DNA from: Bacteroidales bacterium
GTDB lineage: Bacteria; Bacteroidota; Bacteroidia; Bacteroidales; UBA932
Direction of reading: 5' to 3'
Assembly: GCA_024402095.1 (NCBI GenBank)
Contig: JAKSJU010000003.1
Location: 1 to 64,000, forward strand
DNA length: 64,000 nt
In this document: positions 46,823 through 56,811 of the stretch, piece by piece
Layout of the letters: each line of letters begins with the position of its first letter
Numbering within the stretch: the first letter of the stretch is position 1
Position numbers and translations under genes: made by a program
Notes under the pieces: model-generated
What the model was told of the DNA's origin: nothing
What the model saw: only the letters and a program-made list of their open reading frames with translations
Database searches by the model: none

Positions 46823-48789
46823 AGACTGTAAAGAAAATTTACGAAACTGACCCTTGGCTGGAACCATTCAGCAAGGCAATCGAGGAAAGGCACAGCCGCA
46901 TTCTCGAAGACAGGAAGAAACTCTCTTCAGGAAAAACTCTTTCCGAGTCAGTCAACAATCATATTTATTACCCGCTTCACAGAGAAAACGATGAATGGGT
47001 GATAAGGGAATGGGCACCAAGCGCATCCAGGATGTTCCTGATAGGGGATTTCAACAACTGGAAGCGCACTGAAGCTTATTCTTTCAAGCCTGTTGGACAG
47101 GGCAACTGGGAACTGCGTGTCCCCGATTTCTGCATCAATGACGAAGATCTGTACAAACTTTTTATAGAATGGCCCGGAGGTGGCGGGGAACGGCTTCCAG
47201 CTTATGTCCGAAGGGTGGTTCAGGATGACCAGACCAAGGTTTTCAGCGCACAGGTATGGGACAAGCCTGCTTATAAATGGGAAAACCCTGCTCCCGGAAA
47301 GCGCAGGCATCCGCTGATATATGAATGCCATATCGGGATGAGTTCGGAAGAGGAAAAGGTTTCCAATTTTGTGGAGTTCCGCCGGGATGTGCTCCCTCGT
47401 GTGCAGGCGTTGGGATATGACGTGCTTCAGATAATGGCACTGCAGGAACATCCGTATTATGGTTCGTTCGGCTACCAGGTCAGCAATTTCTTTGCGCTTA
47501 GTTCAAGATTCGGTACTCCGGAGGAATTCAAGGCTCTGGTTGATGATGCTCATGGAAGGGGAATAGCCGTTATTATGGATATTGTGCATTCTCACTCCGT
47601 GGAGAATGTCAGCGAAGGGCTCAGCGAGTTCGACGGCAGAGATGACCTTTACTTCTACCACGGACCTCAGGGACATCATCCAGCATGGGGCTCGCGCTGC
47701 TTCGACTATGGGAAGGACGAGGTCAAATATTTCCTTCTGTCCAACTGCAAGTATTGGATGGAGGAGTATCATCTGGACGGATTCCGTTTTGACGGTGTCA
47801 CCAGTATGCTTTACTGGGATCACGGTCTGGGAAAAGACTTCGGCAGCTATGACCTGTATTTCGGAGAAGGGGTGGATGAAAATGCGGTAAGTTATCTGGC
47901 CCTGGCCAATATGCTGATTCATCAGATAAATCCCAATGCGGTCACCATTGCCGAAGACATGAGCGGAATGGCTGGTCTTGCCGCTCCTTTTGAAGCGGGA
48001 GGATTGGGCTTCGACTTCAGGATGGCGATGGGAATTGCAGACCATTGGATCAAATGGATCAAGGAGAAAACCGATGACCAGTGGTCAATGTGGGAGATGT
48101 GGTACGAACTTACTAACAAGCGTTCCGATGAAAGGACAATCAGCTACGCCGAGTGCCACGACCAGGCGCTCGTGGGTGACAAAACCCTTATCTTCAGACT
48201 GATAGACAAAGAGATGTATTTCAGTATGGATAAGGGGTCGAATAATATGATTGTGGATCGCGGTGTCGCCCTTCATAAGATGATAAGGCTTGTTACAATC
48301 GCCACTTCCGGAGGCGGATATCTCAATTTCATGGGTAATGAATTCGGCCATCCGGAATGGATAGATTTCCCCAGGGAAGGAAACGGCTGGTCCTGTCATT
48401 ATGCTCGCAGACAGTGGTCTCTGGCTGACAGGGATGATCTCCGATACAAGGCTTTGCAGGATTTTGACGCCAGGATGCTTTCGTATGTACGGAAAGAGAA
48501 AATACTTGATGGCGAGCCTTGCCAGCTATATGTTGACGATAATGCCAAAATCTTGATTTTCAGTCGGGAAAATAGTATCTTTGCTTTCAATTTCAATCCT
48601 TCCGCGTCTTTTGAAAACTTTACGTTTGGGGCGCCTGACGGAGAATATGTTATGGCATTCAATTCCGACGAAGAATGTTATGGCGGATTCTCCCGCCTTC
48701 AGGTTGGAGAGAAGCATTGCACTGTCGACCACAGGTTGTCGGTCTATCTGCCGTGCCGATGTGCAATGGTGCTGAAAAAAATAAAGTGA
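46819..48789 (+). CDS. glgB: 1,4-alpha-glucan branching enzyme
   Basis: A 656-residue GH13 enzyme that creates alpha-1,6 branches in glycogen. A CBM48 domain (WVIREWAPSASRMFLIGDFNNWK) precedes the catalytic barrel. The nucleophile is about Asp325 (DGFRFDGVTSM) and the acid/base about Glu379 (AEDMSG), with the third Asp in ECHDQALVGD. The closing segment has MGNEFGHPEWID. The form resembles the eukaryote-like branching enzymes. The start at ATG 46819 overlaps the xseB stop. It heads a five-gene glucan cluster. Confidence 0.95.
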   Translation: MKTVKKIYETDPWLEPFSKAIEERHSRILEDRKKLSSGKTLSESVNNHIYYPLHRENDEWVIREWAPSASRMFLIGDFNNWKRTEAYSFKPVGQGNWELRVPDFCINDEDLYKLFIEWPGGGGERLPAYVRRVVQDDQTKVFSAQVWDKPAYKWENPAPGKRRHPLIYECHIGMSSEEEKVSNFVEFRRDVLPRVQALGYDVLQIMALQEHPYYGSFGYQVSNFFALSSRFGTPEEFKALVDDAHGRGIAVIMDIVHSHSVENVSEGLSEFDGRDDLYFYHGPQGHHPAWGSRCFDYGKDEVKYFLLSNCKYWMEEYHLDGFRFDGVTSMLYWDHGLGKDFGSYDLYFGEGVDENAVSYLALANMLIHQINPNAVTIAEDMSGMAGLAAPFEAGGLGFDFRMAMGIADHWIKWIKEKTDDQWSMWEMWYELTNKRSDERTISYAECHDQALVGDKTLIFRLIDKEMYFSMDKGSNNMIVDRGVALHKMIRLVTIATSGGGYLNFMGNEFGHPEWIDFPREGNGWSCHYARRQWSLADRDDLRYKALQDFDARMLSYVRKEKILDGEPCQLYVDDNAKILIFSRENSIFAFNFNPSASFENFTFGAPDGEYVMAFNSDEECYGGFSRLQVGEKHCTVDHRLSVYLPCRCAMVLKKIK

Positions 48790-48790
48790 T

Positions 48791-50734
48791 ATGGCTTTTT
48801 TAAAATTTAATAAATCAGAACTTGTAAATCTCGCATATTCGCTTAAGCGGGAAGTCCTCGGGTCCAACAAGACCGGAGCATATTGCAATACCACCATCGT
48901 GGACTGCAATACCAGACGTTACCACGGGCTTCTTGCGGTGACCCTTGACAGATTCGGCGGGGATAAGTACATGCTGCTTTCTGACGTCGATGAGTCGCTG
49001 ATTGTCAACGGAAAACAGTTCAATCTGGGAATCCATTGCTATGGCGATATCTACGAACCGAGAGGCCACAAATACGTAGTGGACTTTGACGCGAATCCCG
49101 TTCCGACTCTGACATACAAGGTCGGTGACGTTCTGTTCCGAAAGAGCCTCATGCTTGCCCAGGACAAGGATCAGGTGCTCCTGCGTTTTGAACTGCTTGA
49201 ATCTCCTTCCCCAGTTACGGTGAAGTTGAAGCCTTTTCTTGCGTTCAGGAACGTCCACAGCCTTACCCATCAGAACCCGGATGCCAGGACAAACGGAAGG
49301 GAAATCCCTAACGGCATATCATACTGCCTGTACCCGAATTTTCCTGATCTGAACATGCAGATGGACACTGATAAGGCAAAATTCGTTGAAGAGCCTTACT
49401 GGAACAACAACGTCACATATTCCAACGAATACCGCAGAGGTTACGACTGCCGGGAGGACCTTTTTGTCCCCGGATATTTCGAACTTGAAATGAAACCGGG
49501 AACTTCGACCGTGTTCTCCGCTTCCCTTACAACGGAAGATCCGAAAGAATTCAAGACGAAATTCAAGAACACCATCAAGGCCAAGGGCTCCGCATCCGAT
49601 TTCCGTGATCAGCTCCGCCGTTGTGCCAACAGGTTGATAACGGATCATAACGGGCGTAAAAAAATCAATGCCGGCTTTACCTGGATGTATACCGGCCTGC
49701 TTCGCGAGACCCTGCAGTCTCTTCCGGGGCTTGCCCTTTATGGCTTGAACGACCCGAAGCAGTTTGAAGAGATTCTTGACAACCTTATCACCGATGAACA
49801 GGAGAGACTGTTCCGCCGTACGACTCAGGTAGAGGCGCCTCTGTATATGGCTTCTGTTCTTCAGGCATATATTGAATTCGGAGCCGATGAAAAATATGTC
49901 TGGAAGAAGTATGGCCCTACCGTAGACAGAATAATTGAAAGTTATCTGCCGGGAGTGAGACACGAAGTATCGATGCATCCGAACGGGTTGCTCTGGGCTC
50001 AGATGGACGGAGTCGCACTGACCTGGATGAATGCCTATGTCAACGGACGTGCGGTAACTGAACGCGCCGGGTATCAGGTTGAAACAAACGCATTCTGGTA
50101 CAACAGTGTGTGCTTCGCTCTGGAAATGGAGAAGAAATACGGTTCCGCCGGACATGCTTTCATCGAGAAGTGGGAGAAGGTTCGCGATCTTATAAAAGAG
50201 AATTATCAGCCGACCTTCTGGAATCCGCAGCTGGGCTATCTGGCCGATTACGTTGATGGATACGGCCAGAATATGGATGTCCGTCCGAACCAGCTTTATG
50301 CTTTGTGGGTAAAGTATTCTCCTGTTGAAGAGGAGCTTTCTCCGTCAATCCTCAGAGTTGTGGACAATGAACTGGTCACGGCTAGAGGCCTCAGGTCGCT
50401 GTCCCCTCGTGACGTTAAATATCGCGGAGTGTATGACGGCCCTCAGATAGACAGGGATCTGGCATATCATCAGGGGTGTGCAAGACCGTTCCTTCTCGAA
50501 CCGTATGTGGACATATGTTTCAGGATAAAGGGTTTGTCATTCTGGAAGAAGGCCGAATGGTTGACAGAAGGTTTCTATGACGATCTTAACAAGCACGGCG
50601 TGGGGGCATTCTCTGAACTGTACGATGGAGACCCGCCTCATGAGCCGCACGGTGCCATCTCGTCTGCCTTGAGCACTGCCGGACTTCTTGGAGTTGAACG
50701 TCTGATGGAAAAATACAAGGAGGAAGGAAAATGA
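48791..50734 (+). CDS. Glycogen debranching enzyme (amylo-alpha-1,6-glucosidase)
   Basis: A 647-residue two-domain enzyme. The N-terminal beta domain (GAYCNTTIVDCNTRRYHGLLAV, the GDE N-terminal signature) is followed by an alpha/alpha toroid (GFTWMYTGLLRETLQSLPG, QVETNAFWYNSVCFALEM). It should hydrolyse alpha-1,6 glucosidic linkages at glycogen branch points. This matches GH133-type bacterial debranching enzymes. It lies one base after glgB and overlaps the next glycosyltransferase by 4 bases. Confidence 0.92.
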   Translation: MAFLKFNKSELVNLAYSLKREVLGSNKTGAYCNTTIVDCNTRRYHGLLAVTLDRFGGDKYMLLSDVDESLIVNGKQFNLGIHCYGDIYEPRGHKYVVDFDANPVPTLTYKVGDVLFRKSLMLAQDKDQVLLRFELLESPSPVTVKLKPFLAFRNVHSLTHQNPDARTNGREIPNGISYCLYPNFPDLNMQMDTDKAKFVEEPYWNNNVTYSNEYRRGYDCREDLFVPGYFELEMKPGTSTVFSASLTTEDPKEFKTKFKNTIKAKGSASDFRDQLRRCANRLITDHNGRKKINAGFTWMYTGLLRETLQSLPGLALYGLNDPKQFEEILDNLITDEQERLFRRTTQVEAPLYMASVLQAYIEFGADEKYVWKKYGPTVDRIIESYLPGVRHEVSMHPNGLLWAQMDGVALTWMNAYVNGRAVTERAGYQVETNAFWYNSVCFALEMEKKYGSAGHAFIEKWEKVRDLIKENYQPTFWNPQLGYLADYVDGYGQNMDVRPNQLYALWVKYSPVEEELSPSILRVVDNELVTARGLRSLSPRDVKYRGVYDGPQIDRDLAYHQGCARPFLLEPYVDICFRIKGLSFWKKAEWLTEGFYDDLNKHGVGAFSELYDGDPPHEPHGAISSALSTAGLLGVERLMEKYKEEGK

Positions 50735-52017
50735 GAGTATTGATGTTCGGCTGGGAATTCCCTCCACATATCGCCGGAGGTCTTGGCACTGCCTGCAAGG
50801 GCATTGTAGAAGGATTGGCGCACAACGGAGTCGAGACATTGTTCGTAATGCCTTCGGCTTCGGGTGACGAGGACCAGACATATACCAGGATAATCAATGC
50901 AAGCGACGTTGCTGTCGCCGATGTTTGCAGTACGGTTGATGAATTCATTGACAAGGTGAAATTCATCAAGGTGGATTCAAACCTCCAGCCATATTTCGAT
51001 CCTCAGGATTTTGACAGGATACTGGAGGAGGAAAAGAAGAGACAGACCACGGAATACCGTCTGCGCTTCGGGCAGAAATTCAAGTTTTCCGGGAAATACG
51101 GAGCCAACCTTTTGGATGAAGTATCGCGCTACGCCCAGGTTGGAGGGACAATCGCCTTGGAGTACGCCGGCCAGTTCGACGTCATCCATGCTCACGACTG
51201 GCTGACCTATCTCGCAGGAATAGCTGCGAAGGAAATCTCCGGGAAGCCGCTCGTCGTCCACGTTCATGCGACATCTTTCGACAGGGGAACCGATGATATG
51301 GTGGATTCCCGCGTATATGCCATCGAGCGCCGCGGCATGGAACTGGCGGACAGGGTTGTCACGGTCAGCGACCTTACCAGGAATATCGTGATAAACAAGT
51401 ACGGAATCGATCCTGCAAAAGTCGTCACCGTCCATAACGCCGTGGATTTCAGCGGAAAGGAAGACATAGAAGTCGAGAGGGGCGTAAAGGACAAGGTTGT
51501 AACTTTCCTCGGTCGAATCACATTCCAGAAAGGTCCTGAGTATTTTATTGATGCTGCGGCCAAAGTACTGAAACGAACCAGGAACGTCCGTTTCGTCATG
51601 GCTGGAAGCGGTGATATGATGACAAGGGCAATACGTCAGGTGGCAAGACTGGGCATTTCCGACAGATTCCATTTCACCGGGTTCCTCAGAGGCCAGGAAG
51701 TGCAGAAGATGTTTGCTCTTTCCGACGTGTACATTATGCCGTCGGTATCCGAACCGTTCGGAATTTCACCTCTTGAGGCTATGAGAACCAATGTGCCTTC
51801 AATCATTTCCAAGCAGTCTGGTGCTGCGGAAGTGTTGAAATATGCGCTCAAGGTGGATTTCTGGGACGTGGATGCCCTCGCCGATGACATCTATGCACTG
51901 GTGAAATACCCTGCCCTGTCGGACTTCGCGGCAAAGGAAGGATATGATGAGGTTAACAACCTCAAATGGAACAATGCAACAGCAAAATTGAAAAAAGTAT
52001 ACGAGTCGATAATATAA
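50731..52017 (+). CDS. Glycogen synthase-like glycosyltransferase (GT4/GT5)
   Basis: A 428-residue GT-B fold transferase. The N-terminal VLMFGWEFPPHIAGGLGTACKGIVEGL has the donor-loop GGLG, and the middle holds VIHAHDWLTYLAG. The C-terminal donor site has FLGRITFQKGPEYF and SVSEPFGISPLEAM. It is shorter than classical GlgA (about 480). Placed between debranching enzyme and GH57 enzyme, it is most likely the alpha-1,4-glucan synthase; whether it uses ADP-glucose or UDP-glucose cannot be read. No glgC is in the window. Confidence 0.88.
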   Translation: MRVLMFGWEFPPHIAGGLGTACKGIVEGLAHNGVETLFVMPSASGDEDQTYTRIINASDVAVADVCSTVDEFIDKVKFIKVDSNLQPYFDPQDFDRILEEEKKRQTTEYRLRFGQKFKFSGKYGANLLDEVSRYAQVGGTIALEYAGQFDVIHAHDWLTYLAGIAAKEISGKPLVVHVHATSFDRGTDDMVDSRVYAIERRGMELADRVVTVSDLTRNIVINKYGIDPAKVVTVHNAVDFSGKEDIEVERGVKDKVVTFLGRITFQKGPEYFIDAAAKVLKRTRNVRFVMAGSGDMMTRAIRQVARLGISDRFHFTGFLRGQEVQKMFALSDVYIMPSVSEPFGISPLEAMRTNVPSIISKQSGAAEVLKYALKVDFWDVDALADDIYALVKYPALSDFAAKEGYDEVNNLKWNNATAKLKKVYESII

Positions 52018-52018
52018 T

Positions 52019-53212
52019 ATGAGTAAGTCAATTTGTTTATATTTTCAGGTGCATCAGCCGACAAGGCTTCGTCTGTACAGGTTCTTCGATATCGGAAAGG
52101 ATTCGCATTATTATGACGATTTCGCGAACAGGACAATCCTCAAACGAGTTGCGCAGAAGTGCTATCTCCCTATGAATGATCTTCTCCTCAAGGAGATCAG
52201 TAAAGGGAAAGGAAAGTTCAAGGTAACCTTTTCCATATCGGGGTCAGCGCTTGAGCAGTTTGACCGATATGCCCCTGAGGTCACGGAGAGCTTCCGCAAA
52301 CTCGCCAAGACTGGTTGCGTGGAGTTCCTATGTGAAACATACAACCATTCCCTGGCATCAATAGGATCCGTTGAGGCTTTCAAGCATCAGGTTGAAAAGC
52401 ACAAGCAGGCCATCATTGACCATTTCGGGGTGACTCCTACGGCGTTCCGCAACACGGAGCTTATTTATTCCAACAGTATTGGCTCAATGGTCAACAGCCT
52501 TGGTTTCAACACTATGCTGACCGAAGGCGCTCGACACATCATGGGATGGAAGAGTCCGAATTACATATACCGTGACGAAAGCTGCGAGAGTCTCAATCTC
52601 CTGCTGAGGAACTATACCCTCAGTGACGATATCGCCTTCCGTTTCGAGAACCGCGAATGGCCGGAGTGGCCTCTTACTGCAGATAAGTATCTTGCCTGGC
52701 TCAAGGCTGCAGATGGAGAAATAATTAATCTCTTCATGGATTATGAGACATTCGGCGAGCATAGAAAGGCCGAGAGTGGAATATTCGATTTCATGAGAGC
52801 GCTTCCCGGCGCCGTGATTAAGGACGGTAGCATGGAATTCGTCACTCCTTCTGAAGCCGTGAAAAAGCATACGGCCGCTGATGACATTTCCGTACCGCAG
52901 GCCATTTCATGGGCGGATGAGGAAAGGGATCTCAGCGCCTGGCTTGGAAATGAGCTTCAGCAGGATGCCTTCAACAAGCTCTACGCACTTGAGGAGAAAC
53001 TTCTCCTGATTGACAAGAGTGAGTTATGGGCCGATTTCGGACATCTCCAGGAGAGTGATCACCTGTACTATATGTGTACAAAGTTCTTCTCCGACGGGGA
53101 GATTCACAAGATGTTCAATCCGTACGACACACCATATGAGGCCTTCATCAATTATATGAACATCCTCAGTGATTTTTCAATAAGAGTAAACGACGCAATA
53201 GCGGAAAAATAG
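52019..53212 (+). CDS. GH57 family glycoside hydrolase (alpha-amylase-like)
   Basis: A 397-residue enzyme. The N-terminal SICLYFQVHQPTRLR is GH57 region I. The nucleophile Glu lies in FRNTELIYSN and the acid/base Asp in FMDYETFGEH. The branching-enzyme group of GH57 has a longer C-terminal domain that is absent here. It is likely to hydrolyse or transfer alpha-1,4 glucan inside the cell. It starts 1 base after the synthase and ends 7 bases before glgP. Confidence 0.92.
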   Translation: MSKSICLYFQVHQPTRLRLYRFFDIGKDSHYYDDFANRTILKRVAQKCYLPMNDLLLKEISKGKGKFKVTFSISGSALEQFDRYAPEVTESFRKLAKTGCVEFLCETYNHSLASIGSVEAFKHQVEKHKQAIIDHFGVTPTAFRNTELIYSNSIGSMVNSLGFNTMLTEGARHIMGWKSPNYIYRDESCESLNLLLRNYTLSDDIAFRFENREWPEWPLTADKYLAWLKAADGEIINLFMDYETFGEHRKAESGIFDFMRALPGAVIKDGSMEFVTPSEAVKKHTAADDISVPQAISWADEERDLSAWLGNELQQDAFNKLYALEEKLLLIDKSELWADFGHLQESDHLYYMCTKFFSDGEIHKMFNPYDTPYEAFINYMNILSDFSIRVNDAIAEK

Positions 53213-53219
53213 ATATAAT

Positions 53220-55781
53220 ATGCAGAATAAAGTGGGAACAGATGCCCCATCCTGGAAAAGCGTCATGGTGACGCGACATCTTCCGGAGGAGCTTTCGGGT
53301 CTTGAGACCCTTTGCAAGAACATGTGGTGGTGCTGGAATGACAGCGCAAAGAGTCTTTTCAAGGCTGTCGATTCGGACCTCTGGCACAAGTCTGGACACA
53401 ACCCGATGGAGATACTGGACAAGGTCAGTCTCAAGAGATATAAAGAGATGGCCAAGGATCAGGAATTCCTGAAACATCTCAATGAGGTGATGGAGGAATT
53501 CAATTCCTATATGGCCGAAAAAGAGAAGAGGACTGATCCGTCAATAGGATATTTCTGTATGGAGTACGGACTCGATTCGTCACTAAAGATCTATTCCGGC
53601 GGTCTCGGCATTCTTGCCGGAGATTATCTTAAGGAAACCAGTGACATGAATGTCAATCTGGTCGCTGTTGGCCTTCTGTACAGATACGGCTACTTCACCC
53701 AGAAACTTACTCCTCAGGGAAATCAGGTGTCACAGTATGATGCACAGGATTTCCTGAAGATACCAGCCGAGCCTGTGCTTGACAAGGACGGCAACTGGAA
53801 GATGGTCAGCATGGCTATGCCCGGCCGCGTAATGAGCGCCCGTATATGGAAAGTGGCAGTGGGTCGTACCGACCTTTATCTCCTTGATACGGATTTCGAA
53901 GCCAATATCCCTGAGGACAGGCAGGTTACGCACCAGCTCTATGGCGGGGATTGGGAAAACCGTCTCAAGCAGGAGATTCTGCTCGGTATCGGAGGCGTAA
54001 GGGCCTTGCGCGCACTTGGTCTCAATCCTACCATTTATCATTACAACGAAGGACATGCCGCCTTTGCAGGACTCGAAAGGCTGCGCGAATACATGCAGAA
54101 AGGAAATCTTTCGTTCAATGAGGCAATGGAGCTCGTCAGGGCTTCCGGTCTTTTCACAACCCACACACCGGTCCCTGCAGGGCACGATGCATTCGACGAG
54201 GACATGATAGGAAGGTATCTGGGGCACTACCCGAGCCGTTTCGGCATTGACTGGCGCACATTGATGAGCCTCGGTAAGGTCAATCCAGACAACCATGACG
54301 AGAAGTTCTCGATGAGTACTCTTGCGGCAAACATGTCACAGAATGTCAACGGAGTGTCCATGCTTCACGGAAAAGTTAGCCAGAATATTTTTGCAAACAT
54401 GTATCCCGGTTATCTTCCTGAGGAGCTGTATATCAGTTACGTTACCAACGGAGTCCATTATCCGACATGGGGATCGAGGAGCATGAAAGCGCTTCAGGGC
54501 AAAGTGTTCGGCGAGGAGTTCAAGACTCATCACTATGACAAGAAGTGCTTTGACGGTATATACAACGTTTCAGATGAAGATATATGGAATGTCAGGAGAC
54601 AGGTCAAGGAAGACCTTATCAAATACGTCAATGAGCGCCTGAGCGATCCTCAGATGAGTGCCCATTACACTCCTAGCCAGATAGTCACCATCAAAGAGAC
54701 TCTTCGCAGCGATGTACTTACGATCGGCTTCGCCCGCCGTTTTGCCACATACAAGAGAGCTACTCTTCTGTTCAGCGATCTGGACAGGCTTGATGACATC
54801 GTAAACAATCCTGAGCGTCCGGTTCAGTTCCTTTTCGCAGGAAAGGCTCACCCGGCAGACGGTATGGGACAGGACCTCATCAAGCAGATTATTGAAATAT
54901 CCAAGCAGGACAGATTCCTTGGAAAGATTGTGTTCGTGCCGGGATATGACATGACCCTTGCAAAGCGGCTTACCCAGGGTGTGGACGTATGGCTGAACAA
55001 CCCGACACGTCCTCTTGAGGCTTCCGGAACATCCGGAGAGAAGGCTGCAATGAACGGCGTGATGCATTTCTCCGTGCTTGACGGCTGGTGGGTTGAGGGT
55101 TATAAGGAAGGTGCCGGCTGGGCTCTTCCGCAGGAAAGCACCTATGACGACAACAACTATCAGAACGAGCTTGATTCCGCCACAATTTACAGCACTCTCG
55201 AAAATGAGATAGCGCCTGCATATTACGATTTCGACAAGAATACAGGACGCTCGTCAAAGTGGATAGGATATATCAAGAATACTATAGCCAAGGTTGCCAG
55301 TGAGTTTACTACCAACCGTATGCTTACCGACTACTGCAACCAGTATTATATTCCTCAGACAAAGCGCTTCGACAATCTTGTCAGGGATGATGCTCGCATA
55401 GCAAAGGAAATCGCGGCTTGGAAGCAGTTGATCAGCAATGAGTGGAACAACATACATGTGGTTTCATATACTCAGCCTGATGCATCTTATGTTCTCTCCC
55501 AGAAGAATATGCTGAGGAGCGAGGTTGTACTTGACCTCGGACGTATCAAGCCAGAGGACGTAGGAGTTGAAATGCTCTTTACAACAACGGATAAAAAGGG
55601 AGAACTCCATATTCAGGAAGTTTGCTGCTTCGAATTGGTAAGTTATGAAAACGGTGTCGCGAGATATCAGGCATCAGTTCTTCCGGAGAAGACCGGTATG
55701 TATCAGGTCGGCACCCGCGTTTATCCGAAGAATGCGCAACTTCCTCACAGGCAGGATTTCCCAATAGTTAAATGGCTGTAG
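53220..55781 (+). CDS. glgP: Alpha-glucan phosphorylase
   Basis: An 853-residue GT35 phosphorylase releasing glucose 1-phosphate from alpha-1,4 glucan. It belongs to the short subgroup with the DUF3417 N-terminal domain (LPEELSGLETLCKNMWWCWN). The PLP-binding Lys lies in ASGTSGEKAAMNG, followed by VLDGWWVEGYKEGAGWAL. Regulatory sites of the animal enzymes are absent. It overlaps ribF by 10 bases. Together with glgB, the debranching enzyme, the synthase and the GH57 enzyme it makes a complete cycle for storing and mobilising glucan. Confidence 0.94.
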   Translation: MQNKVGTDAPSWKSVMVTRHLPEELSGLETLCKNMWWCWNDSAKSLFKAVDSDLWHKSGHNPMEILDKVSLKRYKEMAKDQEFLKHLNEVMEEFNSYMAEKEKRTDPSIGYFCMEYGLDSSLKIYSGGLGILAGDYLKETSDMNVNLVAVGLLYRYGYFTQKLTPQGNQVSQYDAQDFLKIPAEPVLDKDGNWKMVSMAMPGRVMSARIWKVAVGRTDLYLLDTDFEANIPEDRQVTHQLYGGDWENRLKQEILLGIGGVRALRALGLNPTIYHYNEGHAAFAGLERLREYMQKGNLSFNEAMELVRASGLFTTHTPVPAGHDAFDEDMIGRYLGHYPSRFGIDWRTLMSLGKVNPDNHDEKFSMSTLAANMSQNVNGVSMLHGKVSQNIFANMYPGYLPEELYISYVTNGVHYPTWGSRSMKALQGKVFGEEFKTHHYDKKCFDGIYNVSDEDIWNVRRQVKEDLIKYVNERLSDPQMSAHYTPSQIVTIKETLRSDVLTIGFARRFATYKRATLLFSDLDRLDDIVNNPERPVQFLFAGKAHPADGMGQDLIKQIIEISKQDRFLGKIVFVPGYDMTLAKRLTQGVDVWLNNPTRPLEASGTSGEKAAMNGVMHFSVLDGWWVEGYKEGAGWALPQESTYDDNNYQNELDSATIYSTLENEIAPAYYDFDKNTGRSSKWIGYIKNTIAKVASEFTTNRMLTDYCNQYYIPQTKRFDNLVRDDARIAKEIAAWKQLISNEWNNIHVVSYTQPDASYVLSQKNMLRSEVVLDLGRIKPEDVGVEMLFTTTDKKGELHIQEVCCFELVSYENGVARYQASVLPEKTGMYQVGTRVYPKNAQLPHRQDFPIVKWL

Positions 55782-56632
55782 TAGCGACGGGATTTTTTGA
55801 CGGTGTCCACCTTGGACACAGAAAAGTGATAGAGACTCTGCTCGATTGCGCCGGCGGGCGCGGGGAGCAGAGCCTTGTTCTCACGTTCTGGCCTCATCCC
55901 AGGACAGTGCTTCAGAATGATGCCAGAGAGTTGCGGCTTCTGACTTCCATGGACGAAAAAAGAAGCATGCTTCTTGACCTCGGCGTGGATGACGTGATTG
56001 TAATGCCGTTTACAAAGGAATTCGCTGCAATGACAGCTGGGCAGTACCTCAGTTCGGTGGTGAAAGGTCGGTATGGGGCGTCCGCTATTGTACTCGGCTA
56101 TGATAACCGTCTGGGCAGTGACCTTCTTGATCCTGACCGGGCAATGCCTGTCGCCGTTGGAATGGGTCTGGACGTTGTCAGATGCACGTCTGCGGGAGAA
56201 ATCTCCTCTACAAAAATCCGCAAGGCACTGTCAGAGGGAGACGTTGAATCTGCTCAGGATATGCTCGGCTATCCGTATCATATGCGCGGCGTTGTGGTGT
56301 CAGGCAATCGTCTGGGGCGCACTATCGGTTTCCCGACTGCGAACATCCGGCTGTATGAGCCTCTGAAACTCATCCCTTTCACCGGAGCTTATCTCACCGA
56401 AGTTGAGGTGCAGGGCAGCACGTATTACGGGATGACAAACATAGACGTGGCTGGAAAGATTGAGACGCATATCTTTAATTTCTCGGAAGATGTCTATGGC
56501 TTGGATATAGATCTGCATTTCCTTTCCAAAATCCGTGGAGAGATTAAGTTCCAATCACTTCAAGAGTTAAAAAATCAACTGGAAAAAGACCGCGATACCT
56601 GTAAAAATCTTATATTTGGTGCATGGAAGTAA
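55772..56632 (+). CDS. ribF: Bifunctional riboflavin kinase / FAD synthetase
   Basis: A 286-residue enzyme making FMN and FAD from riboflavin. The N-terminal nucleotidyltransferase part has GFFDGVHLGHRKV and the C-terminal kinase part has LGRTIGFPTANI and a GMTNI segment. The usual length is about 310, and the N-terminus begins unusually close to the GFFDG loop (AVVATGFFDG), so a strand is shorter than in homologs. The start is ATG 55772, inside glgP. It overlaps the next small gene by 10 bases. Confidence 0.93.
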   Translation: MAVVATGFFDGVHLGHRKVIETLLDCAGGRGEQSLVLTFWPHPRTVLQNDARELRLLTSMDEKRSMLLDLGVDDVIVMPFTKEFAAMTAGQYLSSVVKGRYGASAIVLGYDNRLGSDLLDPDRAMPVAVGMGLDVVRCTSAGEISSTKIRKALSEGDVESAQDMLGYPYHMRGVVVSGNRLGRTIGFPTANIRLYEPLKLIPFTGAYLTEVEVQGSTYYGMTNIDVAGKIETHIFNFSEDVYGLDIDLHFLSKIRGEIKFQSLQELKNQLEKDRDTCKNLIFGAWK

Positions 56633-56802
56633 GATTTATGTATGATCCCCTGGAGGAAGGCCAGAGGGCTATAAAGGAAAAGGGCAAGGAAGTGGTCGGG
56701 GACGAGGAACGTCCGGTCGACAGGACGTTCAAGCTGGATGCCGCTCAGATGATTATTTACGATGCTCTTGCACATCCCAAGTTTGATGATGGGATTGAAT
56801 GA
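56623..56802 (+). CDS. Small protein of 59 residues, unknown function
   Basis: An uninterrupted frame from ATG 56623 to TGA 56800-56802 encodes a 59-residue protein: EVRFMYDPLEEGQRAIKEKG, then an acidic/basic stretch (EVVGDEERPVDRT) and a helix (FKLDAAQMIIYDALAHPKF). The ATG lies within the last codons of ribF (10-base overlap); a second in-frame ATG is at 56638. Codon use resembles neighbouring genes and it fills the whole ribF-greA gap up to the greA promoter. It is probably a conserved small cytoplasmic protein of Bacteroidales, but I cannot name a family. Confidence 0.62.
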   Translation: MEVRFMYDPLEEGQRAIKEKGKEVVGDEERPVDRTFKLDAAQMIIYDALAHPKFDDGIE

Positions 56803-56811
56803 TTTTTTTAT

